Of a DNA stretch of 64,000 nucleotides, positions 26,087-34,900 are shown in pieces. A model generated the notes under the pieces. The model saw nothing but the letters and a program-made list of their open reading frames with translations. It had not been told where the DNA came from and did no database searches. A program made the translations under genes and the position numbers. Source of the DNA: Pseudoxanthomonas sacheonensis (lineage in GTDB: Bacteria; Pseudomonadota; Gammaproteobacteria; Xanthomonadales; Xanthomonadaceae); assembly GCF_010093305.1 (NCBI RefSeq), contig NZ_PDWS01000001.1, forward strand, positions 248,001 through 312,000, read 5' to 3'. How positions within the stretch are numbered: the first letter of the stretch is position 1; the number at the start of each line of letters is the position of its first letter.

Positions 26087-27139
26087 ATGAGCTTCGTCAA
26101 CGCCGCCCTGCATGCCGTTCCTTCCCCGCATTCGTTGCCGGCCTATGAGCCGTCGACCGAAACCGTGCGCGAGCTGCGCGGCGAAATAAGCCTGCGCCTC
26201 GATCTGCGGCATGCGGGCGTCCGCCAGGTCACCCTGCGCTACGAATTGCTCGGCGAAGCCGGCTTGCCGGTGGTGTTCGTGGCCGGTGGAATTTCGGCGC
26301 ATCGCCACGTGGTGGCCAGCGAAATTTTTCCCGAGAACGGCTGGGCCAATGCGCTGGCGCAAGCCGGCCGCGCCCTGGACCCTGCACGCCGCCGGCTGCT
26401 GGCCATCGACTATGTGGGCGCCGACGGCAAGCTGGACGTGCCGCTGGAAACCGCCGACCAGGCCGATGCCATCGTGCAGCTGCTGGATGCGTTGAAGATC
26501 GAGCGGCTGCACGCCTTCGTTGGTTATTCCTATGGCGCACTGGTCGGCTTGCAGCTTGCCGCACGCCATCCTGCGCGCCTGCGCAAGCTGATTGCGGTGA
26601 GCGGCGCCCATCGCGCGCACCCCTATGCCTCGGCTTGGCGCGCGCTGCAGCGCAAGGCCGTGGCGTTGGGCCAACTGCAATGCGCCGACGCGCAAGGGCT
26701 TTCGCTGGCGCGCCAGTTCGCGATGCTGAGCTACCGCACGCCGGAGGAATTCGACGAACGTTTCGACGCGGCTCCGGAAATCATCAATGGCCGCGTGCGC
26801 TGCGCCGCCGAGGATTATCTGGACGCCGCCGGCGCGCAATACGTGGCGCGCACGCCGGTCACCGCCTATCTGCGCCTGTCCGAATCCATCGATCTGCATC
26901 GCCTGGATCCGACCCAGGTCGGCGTGCCGACCGTGGTGGTCGCCGTGGAAGGCGACCGCCTGGTGCCGTTGGCCGATTCGGTGGCGCTGGTCGAAGGCCT
27001 CGGTACGCACGGCCAGCTGCGCGTGCTGCGCTCGCCCTACGGCCACGACGCCTTCCTGAAAGAAACCGACCGCATCGACAGCATCCTGGTAGCCGCCCTG
27101 CGCGATGCCGACCGCAACGAAACCGGAGAAACCGCATGA
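26087..27139 (+). CDS. metX: MetX-fold homoserine O-acyltransferase
   Basis: 350 residues of alpha/beta-hydrolase fold. The enzyme activates homoserine by acylation at the first committed step of methionine synthesis. The nucleophile elbow is GYSYGALVG (Ser148), with Asp290 in VEGDRLVPL and His320 in SPYGHDAF, a complete triad. The elbow differs from the GGSMGG common in classical MetX, so the protein belongs to a divergent branch and may use succinyl-CoA, not acetyl-CoA. The ATG at 26087 lies after the riboswitch. Its TGA overlaps metB by 4 bases. Confidence 0.88.
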   Translation: MSFVNAALHAVPSPHSLPAYEPSTETVRELRGEISLRLDLRHAGVRQVTLRYELLGEAGLPVVFVAGGISAHRHVVASEIFPENGWANALAQAGRALDPARRRLLAIDYVGADGKLDVPLETADQADAIVQLLDALKIERLHAFVGYSYGALVGLQLAARHPARLRKLIAVSGAHRAHPYASAWRALQRKAVALGQLQCADAQGLSLARQFAMLSYRTPEEFDERFDAAPEIINGRVRCAAEDYLDAAGAQYVARTPVTAYLRLSESIDLHRLDPTQVGVPTVVVAVEGDRLVPLADSVALVEGLGTHGQLRVLRSPYGHDAFLKETDRIDSILVAALRDADRNETGETA

Positions 27140-28380
27140 GCCGCCATACCGACAGCAACGACACTCCCTGTAGCTCGGCGACTTCAGCCGTCCGCGCCGG
27201 CATAGACAAGGACACCGCTTATGGAGCGGTCACTCCGCCCATCGTGCTGTCGTCCAACTTCAGCTTCGACGGCTTCGGCAACAAGCGCCAATACGACTAC
27301 ACGCGCAGCGGCAACCCGACCCGCGATCTGTTGGGCGAAGCGCTGGCCGAACTTGAAGGCGGCGCCGGCGCGGTGGTCACCGCCACCGGCATGGCCGCCA
27401 TCACCCTGGTGCTGAATGCCCTGCTGGAACCGGGCGACCGCCTGGTGGTGCCGCACGATGCCTACGGCGGCAGTTGGCGCCTGTTCAATGCACTGGCCAG
27501 GAAAGGCCATTTCGAACTGATCACCGCCGACCTGACCGATCCGCGCTCGTTCGCCGATGCGCTGGCGCAGTCGCCCAAGCTGGTGCTGATCGAAACGCCC
27601 TCCAACCCGCTGCTGCGCATCACCGACCTGCGCTTCGTCATCGACGCGGCCAAGAAAGCCGGTGCGATCACCGCGGTCGACAACACCTTCCTGTCGCCGG
27701 CATTGCAGAAGCCCATCGAGTTCGGTGCCGATGTGGTGCTGCATTCCACCACCAAGTACATCAACGGCCACAGCGACGTGGTGGGCGGCGCGGTGGTCGC
27801 GCGCGAAGCGGAAACGCACGAAAAGCTGGTCTGGTGGGCCAACGCGCTGGGTCTGACCGGTTCGCCGTTCGACAGCTTCCTGACCCTGCGCGGGTTGCGC
27901 ACGCTGGATGCGCGGCTGCGCGTGCATCAGGAAAACGCCACAGCCATCGCTACGTTGCTGGATGAGCACCCGGTGGTTTCCAAGGTGTATTTCCCGGGTC
28001 TGGCCTCGCATCCCGGCCATGCCGTCGCCGCACGACAGCAGAAAGGTTTTGGCGCGATGCTGAGCGTGGAGCTGCATGGTGGCGTACATGGTCGTCAGGA
28101 GCAGGCCGTGCGCGCGTTCGTCGACGGATTGCAGTACTTCACCCTGGCCGAATCGCTGGGCGGCGTGGAAAGCCTGATCGCGCACCCGGCCACGATGACC
28201 CACGCGGCGATGACCGCCGAAGCGCGGGCCAAGGCCGGTATTTCCGATGGCCTGTTGCGTCTGTCGGTGGGCATCGAGGCCACCGAAGACCTGATCGCGG
28301 ATCTGTCGCTGGCCTTGCTGCGCGCCGAACGCGCCATCGCCAGCCAGCCCGAAGACGAACGCATCCTCGTCGACGCATGA
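27136..28380 (+). CDS. metB: Cystathionine gamma-synthase / O-acylhomoserine sulfhydrylase-type PLP enzyme
   Basis: 414 residues of the Cys/Met-metabolism PLP family. The cofactor lysine is Lys207 in HSTTKYINGHSD. Other signatures are YDYTRSGNPTRD, ATGMAAITLV, ETPSNPLLRITD and VDNTFLSPALQ. It should join O-acylhomoserine with cysteine (or sulfide) on the path to homocysteine. The exact nucleophile cannot be settled by reading, so metB is the best guess. It is second in the riboswitch-led operon, with 4-base overlaps on both sides. Confidence 0.92.
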   Translation: MSRHTDSNDTPCSSATSAVRAGIDKDTAYGAVTPPIVLSSNFSFDGFGNKRQYDYTRSGNPTRDLLGEALAELEGGAGAVVTATGMAAITLVLNALLEPGDRLVVPHDAYGGSWRLFNALARKGHFELITADLTDPRSFADALAQSPKLVLIETPSNPLLRITDLRFVIDAAKKAGAITAVDNTFLSPALQKPIEFGADVVLHSTTKYINGHSDVVGGAVVAREAETHEKLVWWANALGLTGSPFDSFLTLRGLRTLDARLRVHQENATAIATLLDEHPVVSKVYFPGLASHPGHAVAARQQKGFGAMLSVELHGGVHGRQEQAVRAFVDGLQYFTLAESLGGVESLIAHPATMTHAAMTAEARAKAGISDGLLRLSVGIEATEDLIADLSLALLRAERAIASQPEDERILVDA

Positions 28381-29453
28381 GCAGCGTCGTGCGTCTGGCC
28401 ACGGCGCAACGCTCGTCGCCTGCGCCGAAACTGGCCCTGCTGGGCACCGGCGTGGTCGGTACCGCATTCGTGGCCCGTTACCAGCGGCTGCAGCAAGCCG
28501 GCCATGCCTTGCCGGAGCTCGCCTGGCTGGCCAACTCGCGCACGCTGCAGTATTGCGGCGATTTGCCCATGCGGGCACTGGAAGAAGCCAGAGCCTCCAC
28601 GCTGGAAGCCGGCGCATTGCCGCCCTGGGCGGAAACCGAGGCACTGCGTCGCGGCGACGTGCTGGTCGATGCGACGGCGAGCGAGAGCGTGGCCGACTGG
28701 CATGCGGATTGGCTGGCGCGCGGCGTGCACGTGGTCACCGCCAACAAGCTGGGGCGCGGCGGTGCGCTTTCGCGTGCGGGCGCCATCGCACAGGCAAGAC
28801 AGGAAAGCGACGCGTGCTACGGCGACAGCGCCACCGTCGGCGCGGGACTGCCGCTGCTGCGCAGCCTGCGCGAACTGGTGGCCGGCGGCGACCGCATCCA
28901 TCGGGTCGAAGGCGTGCTGTCAGGCTCGCTCGCCTGGTTGTTCAATCACTACGACGGCATGCGTCCCTTTTCTGGCTTCGTGCGCCAGGCCCGCCAGCTC
29001 GGCTACACCGAACCGGATCCGCGCCTGGATCTTTCGGGCGAAGACGTGCGCCGCAAACTGCTGATCCTGGCGCGCGCGGCGGGATTGCCGCTGCATGCCG
29101 AAGCGGTGGAAGTGGAATCGCTGGTGCCGCAACGGCTCGCGGCGCTTCCGTTGCAGGAAATCGACGAGGGGCTGGAACTGCTGGACGTGCCGCTGGCGGC
29201 CCGTTTCAAGGACGCCTACCGCAACGGCGCCAAGCTGCGTTTTCTGGGCCGTTTCGACGAGAGCGGCGCGCACGTCGGCCTGCAGGCGCTGCCGGCCGAC
29301 CACCCGCTCTGCGGCGGAGGCGGCGCCGACAACCGCGTCGCCATTTTCAGCGACCGCTACAGCGAGCAGCCGCTGGTGATCCAGGGGCCGGGCGCGGGCG
29401 CGGAAGTGACGGCGGCGGCGCTGCTGGACGATGTGCTGAGCGTCGGCGCTTAA
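28377..29453 (+). CDS. hom: Homoserine dehydrogenase
   Basis: 358 residues. The NAD(P)-binding loop is ALLGTGVVGTAFVARY near residue 21, with VTANKLGRGG and the homoserine-dehydrogenase signature GVLSGSLAWLFNHYDGMRPF and EPDPRLDLSGEDVRRKLLILAR. It reduces aspartate semialdehyde to homoserine, the substrate of the upstream acyltransferase. There is no C-terminal ACT domain and no fused aspartokinase. Placed last in the SAM-controlled operon, this copy probably serves methionine synthesis specifically. Confidence 0.94.
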   Translation: MSSVVRLATAQRSSPAPKLALLGTGVVGTAFVARYQRLQQAGHALPELAWLANSRTLQYCGDLPMRALEEARASTLEAGALPPWAETEALRRGDVLVDATASESVADWHADWLARGVHVVTANKLGRGGALSRAGAIAQARQESDACYGDSATVGAGLPLLRSLRELVAGGDRIHRVEGVLSGSLAWLFNHYDGMRPFSGFVRQARQLGYTEPDPRLDLSGEDVRRKLLILARAAGLPLHAEAVEVESLVPQRLAALPLQEIDEGLELLDVPLAARFKDAYRNGAKLRFLGRFDESGAHVGLQALPADHPLCGGGGADNRVAIFSDRYSEQPLVIQGPGAGAEVTAAALLDDVLSVGA

Positions 29454-29537
29454 GTTTCCGGTACCGACGTCAGCTCCGCGGACACGCTTCCGCTAGAATG
29501 CCGGTGCAAGCCGCGGGGCGGCGATGAGTGATACGAG

Positions 29538-30251
29538 ATGACCGCGTCTATCGATGCCGACCGTGCATTGCGCGTGGCGCTGCTGGAGGACGACCTTCTG
29601 CTGCGCGATCGCGTGCTGCTGCCGGGGCTGAGGGATTTCGGTTTCGAAGTCAGCGGCCTGGAGACGGCGGCCGAACTGCATGCGCACCTGAAGGTCCAGC
29701 CCACCGATATCGTGGTGCTGGATGTGGGCTTGCCTGACCAAAGCGGATTCATGGTGGCGCGCCAGCTGCGCAGCCAGTCGCCCTCCCTGGGCATCGTCAT
29801 GCTGACCGGACGCGGAGAAACTCCGGACCGCGTGCGCGGGCTGAGCGAAGGCGCCGACGCTTATCTGTCCAAGCCGGTCGAAATCGAGCTGCTGGCGGCC
29901 ACGCTGCACAGCCTGGCGCGCCGCGTACGCGGGAAAAACGACCCCGCCGCCGCCGCGCAAGGTTGGCGGTTGGATGGCGGCGGCTGGTGCCTGGTCGCGC
30001 CCTCGGGCGGCAACGTGGCGTTGACCAAGAGCGAGCGCCGTCTGTTCCAGCGCTTGCTGGATTCTTCGGGCGAGATCGTGACGCGCGAGGCGCTGATCGC
30101 CACGCTCACCGAAAACGTCTACGACTTCGATACCCACCGGCTGGATTCGATGATCCATCGCCTGCGGCGCAAGGTCGCCGAGGCCTGCGGCGAGCGGCTG
30201 CCGCTGATCGCGGTGCATGGCGAAGGCTATGTGCTGAACGCGCTCAGATAG
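29538..30251 (+). CDS. OmpR/PhoB-type response regulator
   Basis: 237 residues. The receiver domain covers residues 10-125, with the acidic pocket LLEDDLLLRDRV, phosphoacceptor Asp62 in VVLDVGLPDQSG, the Thr of IVMLTGRGE and Lys of LSKPVEIE. The C-terminal winged helix runs from about residue 140 (TKSERRLFQRLLDSSGEIVT, DTHRLDSMIHRLRRKVAE). It binds DNA after phosphorylation. It converges on the histidine kinase gene and overlaps it tail to tail by 8 bases, so the two are likely partners though not an operon. Confidence 0.93.
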   Translation: MTASIDADRALRVALLEDDLLLRDRVLLPGLRDFGFEVSGLETAAELHAHLKVQPTDIVVLDVGLPDQSGFMVARQLRSQSPSLGIVMLTGRGETPDRVRGLSEGADAYLSKPVEIELLAATLHSLARRVRGKNDPAAAAQGWRLDGGGWCLVAPSGGNVALTKSERRLFQRLLDSSGEIVTREALIATLTENVYDFDTHRLDSMIHRLRRKVAEACGERLPLIAVHGEGYVLNALR

Positions 30252-31659
30252 ATCCGGTGGTTTCCGGCGCGGTAGCGGGTGCCGGGGAGGCGTCGCCCTG
30301 GTTGGCCGGCGCCAGCGGCAACAGTATGCGGAACAGCGTGCCGCTGCCCGGGGTGCTGACCACTTCGACCGTGCCGCCCGCGTTTTCCGCAAGATCGCGC
30401 ACCACCGACAAGCCCAGGCCGGTGCCGCTGTCGGCGGGCTTGGTGGTGTAGAACGGTTCGAAAGCGCGGCGCAGGACTTCTTCGCTCATGCCGTGGCCGG
30501 TGTCGGCCAAGCCTATTTCGATGCATTGGCCGCGTTCGGCGATCTGCACGCGTCCGGCGCTGATGCTGAAACGCCCGCCGCCGAGCATGGCGTCGCGCGC
30601 GTTGGCGGCGATGTTGAGCAACATCAGTTCGAACTGGCTGCGATCCAGGCGCACCGGTAGCGGCGCCGGATCGATCCGGGTTTCCATCTGGATATCGGCA
30701 TCGAACAACTGGCGCAGCATCGGCCGCAGTTCCCTGATCGCATGGCCGGCATCGAAGGATTCGACCCGGGCCACTTCGTGGCGGCCGAAACGCAGCAGCT
30801 TGCGGCTGATCGCGGCGCCGCGGCGGGCGGCGATTTCCACGCCTTCCAGCGATTCTTCCAATGCGTCGGCGCGCGCGCGGTCGCCGGCGCCGGGTTCGCC
30901 CTGATGGCGCTGCGAGGCGAAACCCAGGATCACGCCGAGGATGTTGTTGAAATCGTGGGCGATGCCGCTGGCCAGGCGGCCGGTGGCTTCCATCTTCTGC
31001 GCATGGACCAGTTGCGATTGCGCGCGTTCGCGTTCGGCCATCTCGCGCTGCAATTCGTGGCTGCGCGTGATCGATTCGTCGAGGCTTTCGCGCAGGGCCT
31101 GGATCGTGCGGTCGAGGACCGCGGTGATCAACAGATGGCTGATGAGCCCCGCCGGTACATTGAGCAGGGCGCTGCGGATGGCCGCCACGTCGCTGCCGTC
31201 GGCCCTGATGTCGGTGACGAAACCGATGCCGAACACCAGCATCAGCAAGCCGAACACGGCCCACAGCGCACCGCGGCCCAGGACCAGGCCGGCGATCACC
31301 AGCGGCAGGATGGTCGGCGCCGGATCGATCACTCCGGGCTGGACGCCGAACTGGAAGAACACGATTCCCAGCGAAATCAGCTGCGGCGCCAGGAACAGCA
31401 TGATCGCGGGCCGGAACCGGCCGCGTCGGATCATGGCGATGCTGACCCAGGCCAAGGCCGCGATGACCACGTCCATCAACAGGATGATCATCCTGCCTTC
31501 GGTGGGAAGCGCACCGCGGGCCAGGATGCGCCAGCCCCAGTTCAAAGGCAGCAACAGGCCGTAGCAAAGCAGCAGCAGCTGCATGACCGGTGCGTTGCGG
31601 CGATCCACCGGGTCGGTGATCGGTGCGCTGCGCAACCAGTTCTGTACGAGCTTCCACAT
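30244..31659 (-). CDS. Membrane sensor histidine kinase
   Basis: 471 residues. About six membrane helices lie in residues 20-190 (VMQLLLLCYGLLLPLNWGW, MIILLMDVVIAALAWVSIAM, ALWAVFGLLMLVFGIGFV). A coiled linker leads to the H-box ATGRLASGIAHDFNNILGVI, then ATPase motifs with LLNIAANARDAML, IGLADTGHGMSEE and GTGLGLSVVRDLAEN. It autophosphorylates on His and should signal to the convergent response regulator. The Met at 31659 is chosen because upstream residues are low-complexity Pro/Arg and outside the fold. Confidence 0.9.
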   Translation of the reverse strand: MWKLVQNWLRSAPITDPVDRRNAPVMQLLLLCYGLLLPLNWGWRILARGALPTEGRMIILLMDVVIAALAWVSIAMIRRGRFRPAIMLFLAPQLISLGIVFFQFGVQPGVIDPAPTILPLVIAGLVLGRGALWAVFGLLMLVFGIGFVTDIRADGSDVAAIRSALLNVPAGLISHLLITAVLDRTIQALRESLDESITRSHELQREMAERERAQSQLVHAQKMEATGRLASGIAHDFNNILGVILGFASQRHQGEPGAGDRARADALEESLEGVEIAARRGAAISRKLLRFGRHEVARVESFDAGHAIRELRPMLRQLFDADIQMETRIDPAPLPVRLDRSQFELMLLNIAANARDAMLGGGRFSISAGRVQIAERGQCIEIGLADTGHGMSEEVLRRAFEPFYTTKPADSGTGLGLSVVRDLAENAGGTVEVVSTPGSGTLFRILLPLAPANQGDASPAPATAPETTGSI

Positions 31660-31994
31660 CGGCGAAAAGGGCCTTCGGGGAGGGTGCGGGGGCGGCGCTC
31701 CGGGCACGTCCGTCGCCGGCTGCCGGAGCCGCCGGGCGGGCGGTGAGAATGGCGTGAGTATCGAGTGAGAAAGCGCGCGTGACAACCGAAGCGCTGGGGC
31801 CGTACTTTCGACCACGGCCCAAGGCGGTGATCTTTCGGGGCACGCCACACGAAAGCCAGACAGTTGCCCAAGGCGGGGGCGGGTCTCAAAAAAAACTGCA
31901 AACGATGCTGCGGCAACGTCCGGTTCGGTCCGGACGTTCATGGCCGATGGGCGTCCTTTGCTCCTAAAAAACTATCTGGTGAGAGAGGGGTTGG
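31660..31994. other. Intergenic region upstream of the adhesin, with 9-bp hairpin
   Basis: No gene is seen in this 335-base gap between the divergent kinase and adhesin genes. A perfect hairpin, AACGTCCGG (31915-31923), loop TTCGGT, CCGGACGTT (31930-31938), lies 56 bases before the adhesin ATG, followed by an A-rich stretch CTAAAAAACTATC and the ribosome-binding site GAGAGAGGGG. An A8 tract lies at about 31889-31896. The hairpin may be part of the adhesin 5' leader. Confidence 0.5.
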
Positions 31995-34900
31995 ATGAAC
32001 AAGGTATTCAGTCTGGTATGGAGCAGGTCCAGGCAAGCGCTGGTGGTCGCGTCCGAGCTGGCGTCGGCGCAGGGCAGGAAGGAGGGTCGGCCGCGTTTGC
32101 GCGATGCCACCCTGGGTGCAGTGCTGCTGGGCTGCGGCATCGCCATGGCGATGCCGGCGGCCCAAGCGCAGGAGCTCACCATCGAACGCGACGGCGATGT
32201 CTGCACCGTGCGTGTCGAGGGCCAGGCCGAGGGCCGGCAGATCGACTGCGCCTTGTTCGACCAGGCCAATGTCGGCATCAATGCGGTGATCGGCAGTGGC
32301 TATTTCCTGGCCGATGGCGCTGGCGATGGTAGCGACGATCCCACGGTTTCCGGCGATGGCGCGCTGGCGGCCGGCCGCAACAGTTTTGCGGTGAACAACT
32401 CCACCACCGCGGTCGGCGCCGAAAGCGCCGCGTTCGGTCTGGGCGCCAGCGCATTCGGCCAGGGCGCGATGGCGTTCGGCGACGCCAGTGTCGCGATCGG
32501 ACAAAGCGCCTATGCCTCCGGCGATGGCCCGGTCATGGGTTTGGGCAATACCGCGATCGGCGCCTCGGCTTCGGCCGAAGCCGAGCAGGGCGGCACCGCG
32601 ATCGGTGCGCTCAGCCTCGCTGCCGGCACAGGTTCCACCGCCATCGGCGGTAATGCGCAGGCTTATGGCGATGGCAGCCTGGTGGCCGGTTTCGGCAGCG
32701 GCGCCAATGGCGAAGCCGGGGTCGCGCTGGGTGCCAACTCGCGCGCCCTGGGCGGCGACTTCGGCGTGGCCATCGGCGGCTCCAGCTATGCCATCGGCCA
32801 AGGCGCCACCAGCGTCGGCGGCCTGGCCTGGGCCGAGGGCAACTATTCGCTGGCATCGGGCTATTACTCCACCGCCGTGGGCGATGGCAGCATCGCGCTA
32901 GGCGGCGGACTCGGCGTGGATCTCGATGGCGACGGTGTGATCGGTCCGGGCGAAGCCACTATCGCCGCCGGCTACCACGCGGTCGCGCTTGGTTATCAAG
33001 CCGCCGCGCTCGGCGACGGTGCTTTGGCACTCGGCGATCAGGCTCAGGCGTTGCAGCTCAACGCCACCGCCGTAGGCGCCATGAGCGTGGCGGCGGGCGA
33101 ATCCAGCACCGCCAGCGGTGCCAACAGCGTGGCCAACGGTGTGGAAAGCAGCGCCTATGGCGCCAACAGCTATGCGGACGCGGATTATTCGACTGCACTG
33201 GGCAGCGGCAGTCTCGCCTTGGGTAGTGGTTCGACCGCAGTCGGCGTTGGCGCCAACGCGCTGGGCACCGAGAGCGTGGCCAGCGGCTACGGCAGTGTCG
33301 CCAGCGGCGAATGGTCCGTCGCCCAAGGCAGCGGCAGCCAGGCGCTGGGCGAGGCCTCTATCGCGATCGGCGTGCAGAGCGCGGCCAGCGGCACCAACAG
33401 CATCGGCATCGGCGCGGGCAGCGAGGCGGGCGACTTCGGCACCGCTGTCGGCGCGCTGAGCAGCGCCACCGGCTACGGCGCCAGCGCTTTCGGCGATAAC
33501 GCCTGGGCGACGAACGACTTCTCCCTGGCCATGGGCGCCAATTCCACTTCGCTGGGTATAGGCGGCATCGCCATAGGCACCGACAGCTATGTCGGCGCCG
33601 ATGCCAGCCACGGCATCGCCATAGGTAACCTGGTGATGGCGAACGGCAAGAATTCGATCGCCATGGGTGGTCTTTGGACTACCGCGGGTGCCGATGGCGC
33701 AATCGCGATCGGCGGCACCAAAGCCTGCACCGGTTTCATGTGCATCGAGGAGAACACCTTGGCCTGGGGCATCAACAGCGTCGCGCTGGGTGCCGGCGCG
33801 ACGACCCAAGCAGACGGCGCCACCGCGCTGGGCAGCGGCGCACAGGCAGGCGGCATCGATTCGATCTCGATCGGCATGGATTCGAGGGCATGGACCAACA
33901 ACTCCACCGCCATCGGCGCCCGCACCTATGCGATGGGCGACAACTCGGTCGCGCTCGGCGCCGATTCTGTCACCTCGCGCGCCAACACGGTGACGGTGGG
34001 CAGCGAGTGGACCGGCATGAACCGCCAGATCACCGGCGTGGCCGATGGTACCGAAGCCAACGATGCGGTGAACCTGGCGCAGTTGAATGCGGTAGCCGAT
34101 AGCGTCGGCGACGCCAACGACTATCTCTCCGTCAACGGCCTGGGCGACGGCACAGACGCGGCCATCGCCGAGGGCGAGAACGCCAGTGCGGTGGGCGCCA
34201 ATGCGGTGGCCATCGGCGTCGAGAGCAGCGCGTTCGGTTACCAGAGCAACGCCGTCGGCGACTACTCGACCGCGATGGGCGGCGGCAGTCTGGCGTTGGG
34301 CACGGGCTCGTCGGCCGTCGGCACCGGCGCCAGCGCCATCGGCGACTACAGCAGCGCCAATGGCTATGGCGCGATCGCCGAAGGCTCCAACAGCAGCGCA
34401 TTCGGCAGCAACGCATTTGCGGCCGGCAACGACAGCTTCGCCGGCGGCGATAGCGCGCAGGCCAATGGCGGCGGTAGCGTGGCCTTGGGCGCCAGCAGTA
34501 TCGCCAACGGTTCCAACGGCGTTTCCGTCGGCGCGGGCGCCGAATCCAACGGCTTCTTCGCCGCCGCGATCGGCGGCAATGCGCTCGCCGACAGTCCGTT
34601 CTCGATCGCCATCGGTGGATTCTCCACCGCATCGGGCTGGCAGGCCACGGCCATCGGTTCGGGCGCGTACGCGACCGGTTTCAACGCCACCGCCACCGGC
34701 GCCGGCGCTACCGCCGGCGATGGCGGCGTGGCGATCGGCGCAGGCGCTACGTCGGGCTACTGGTTCTACGACGAAACCACCGGTGAGAACACCTTCATCG
34801 GCACATCGGGCACGGCGGTAGGCCAGAACGCTTCGGCCACCGGCATGTTCGGCACCGCGCTGGGCGGCTTCTCGGACGGCTCGTTCGCTTCGGCGAGCGC

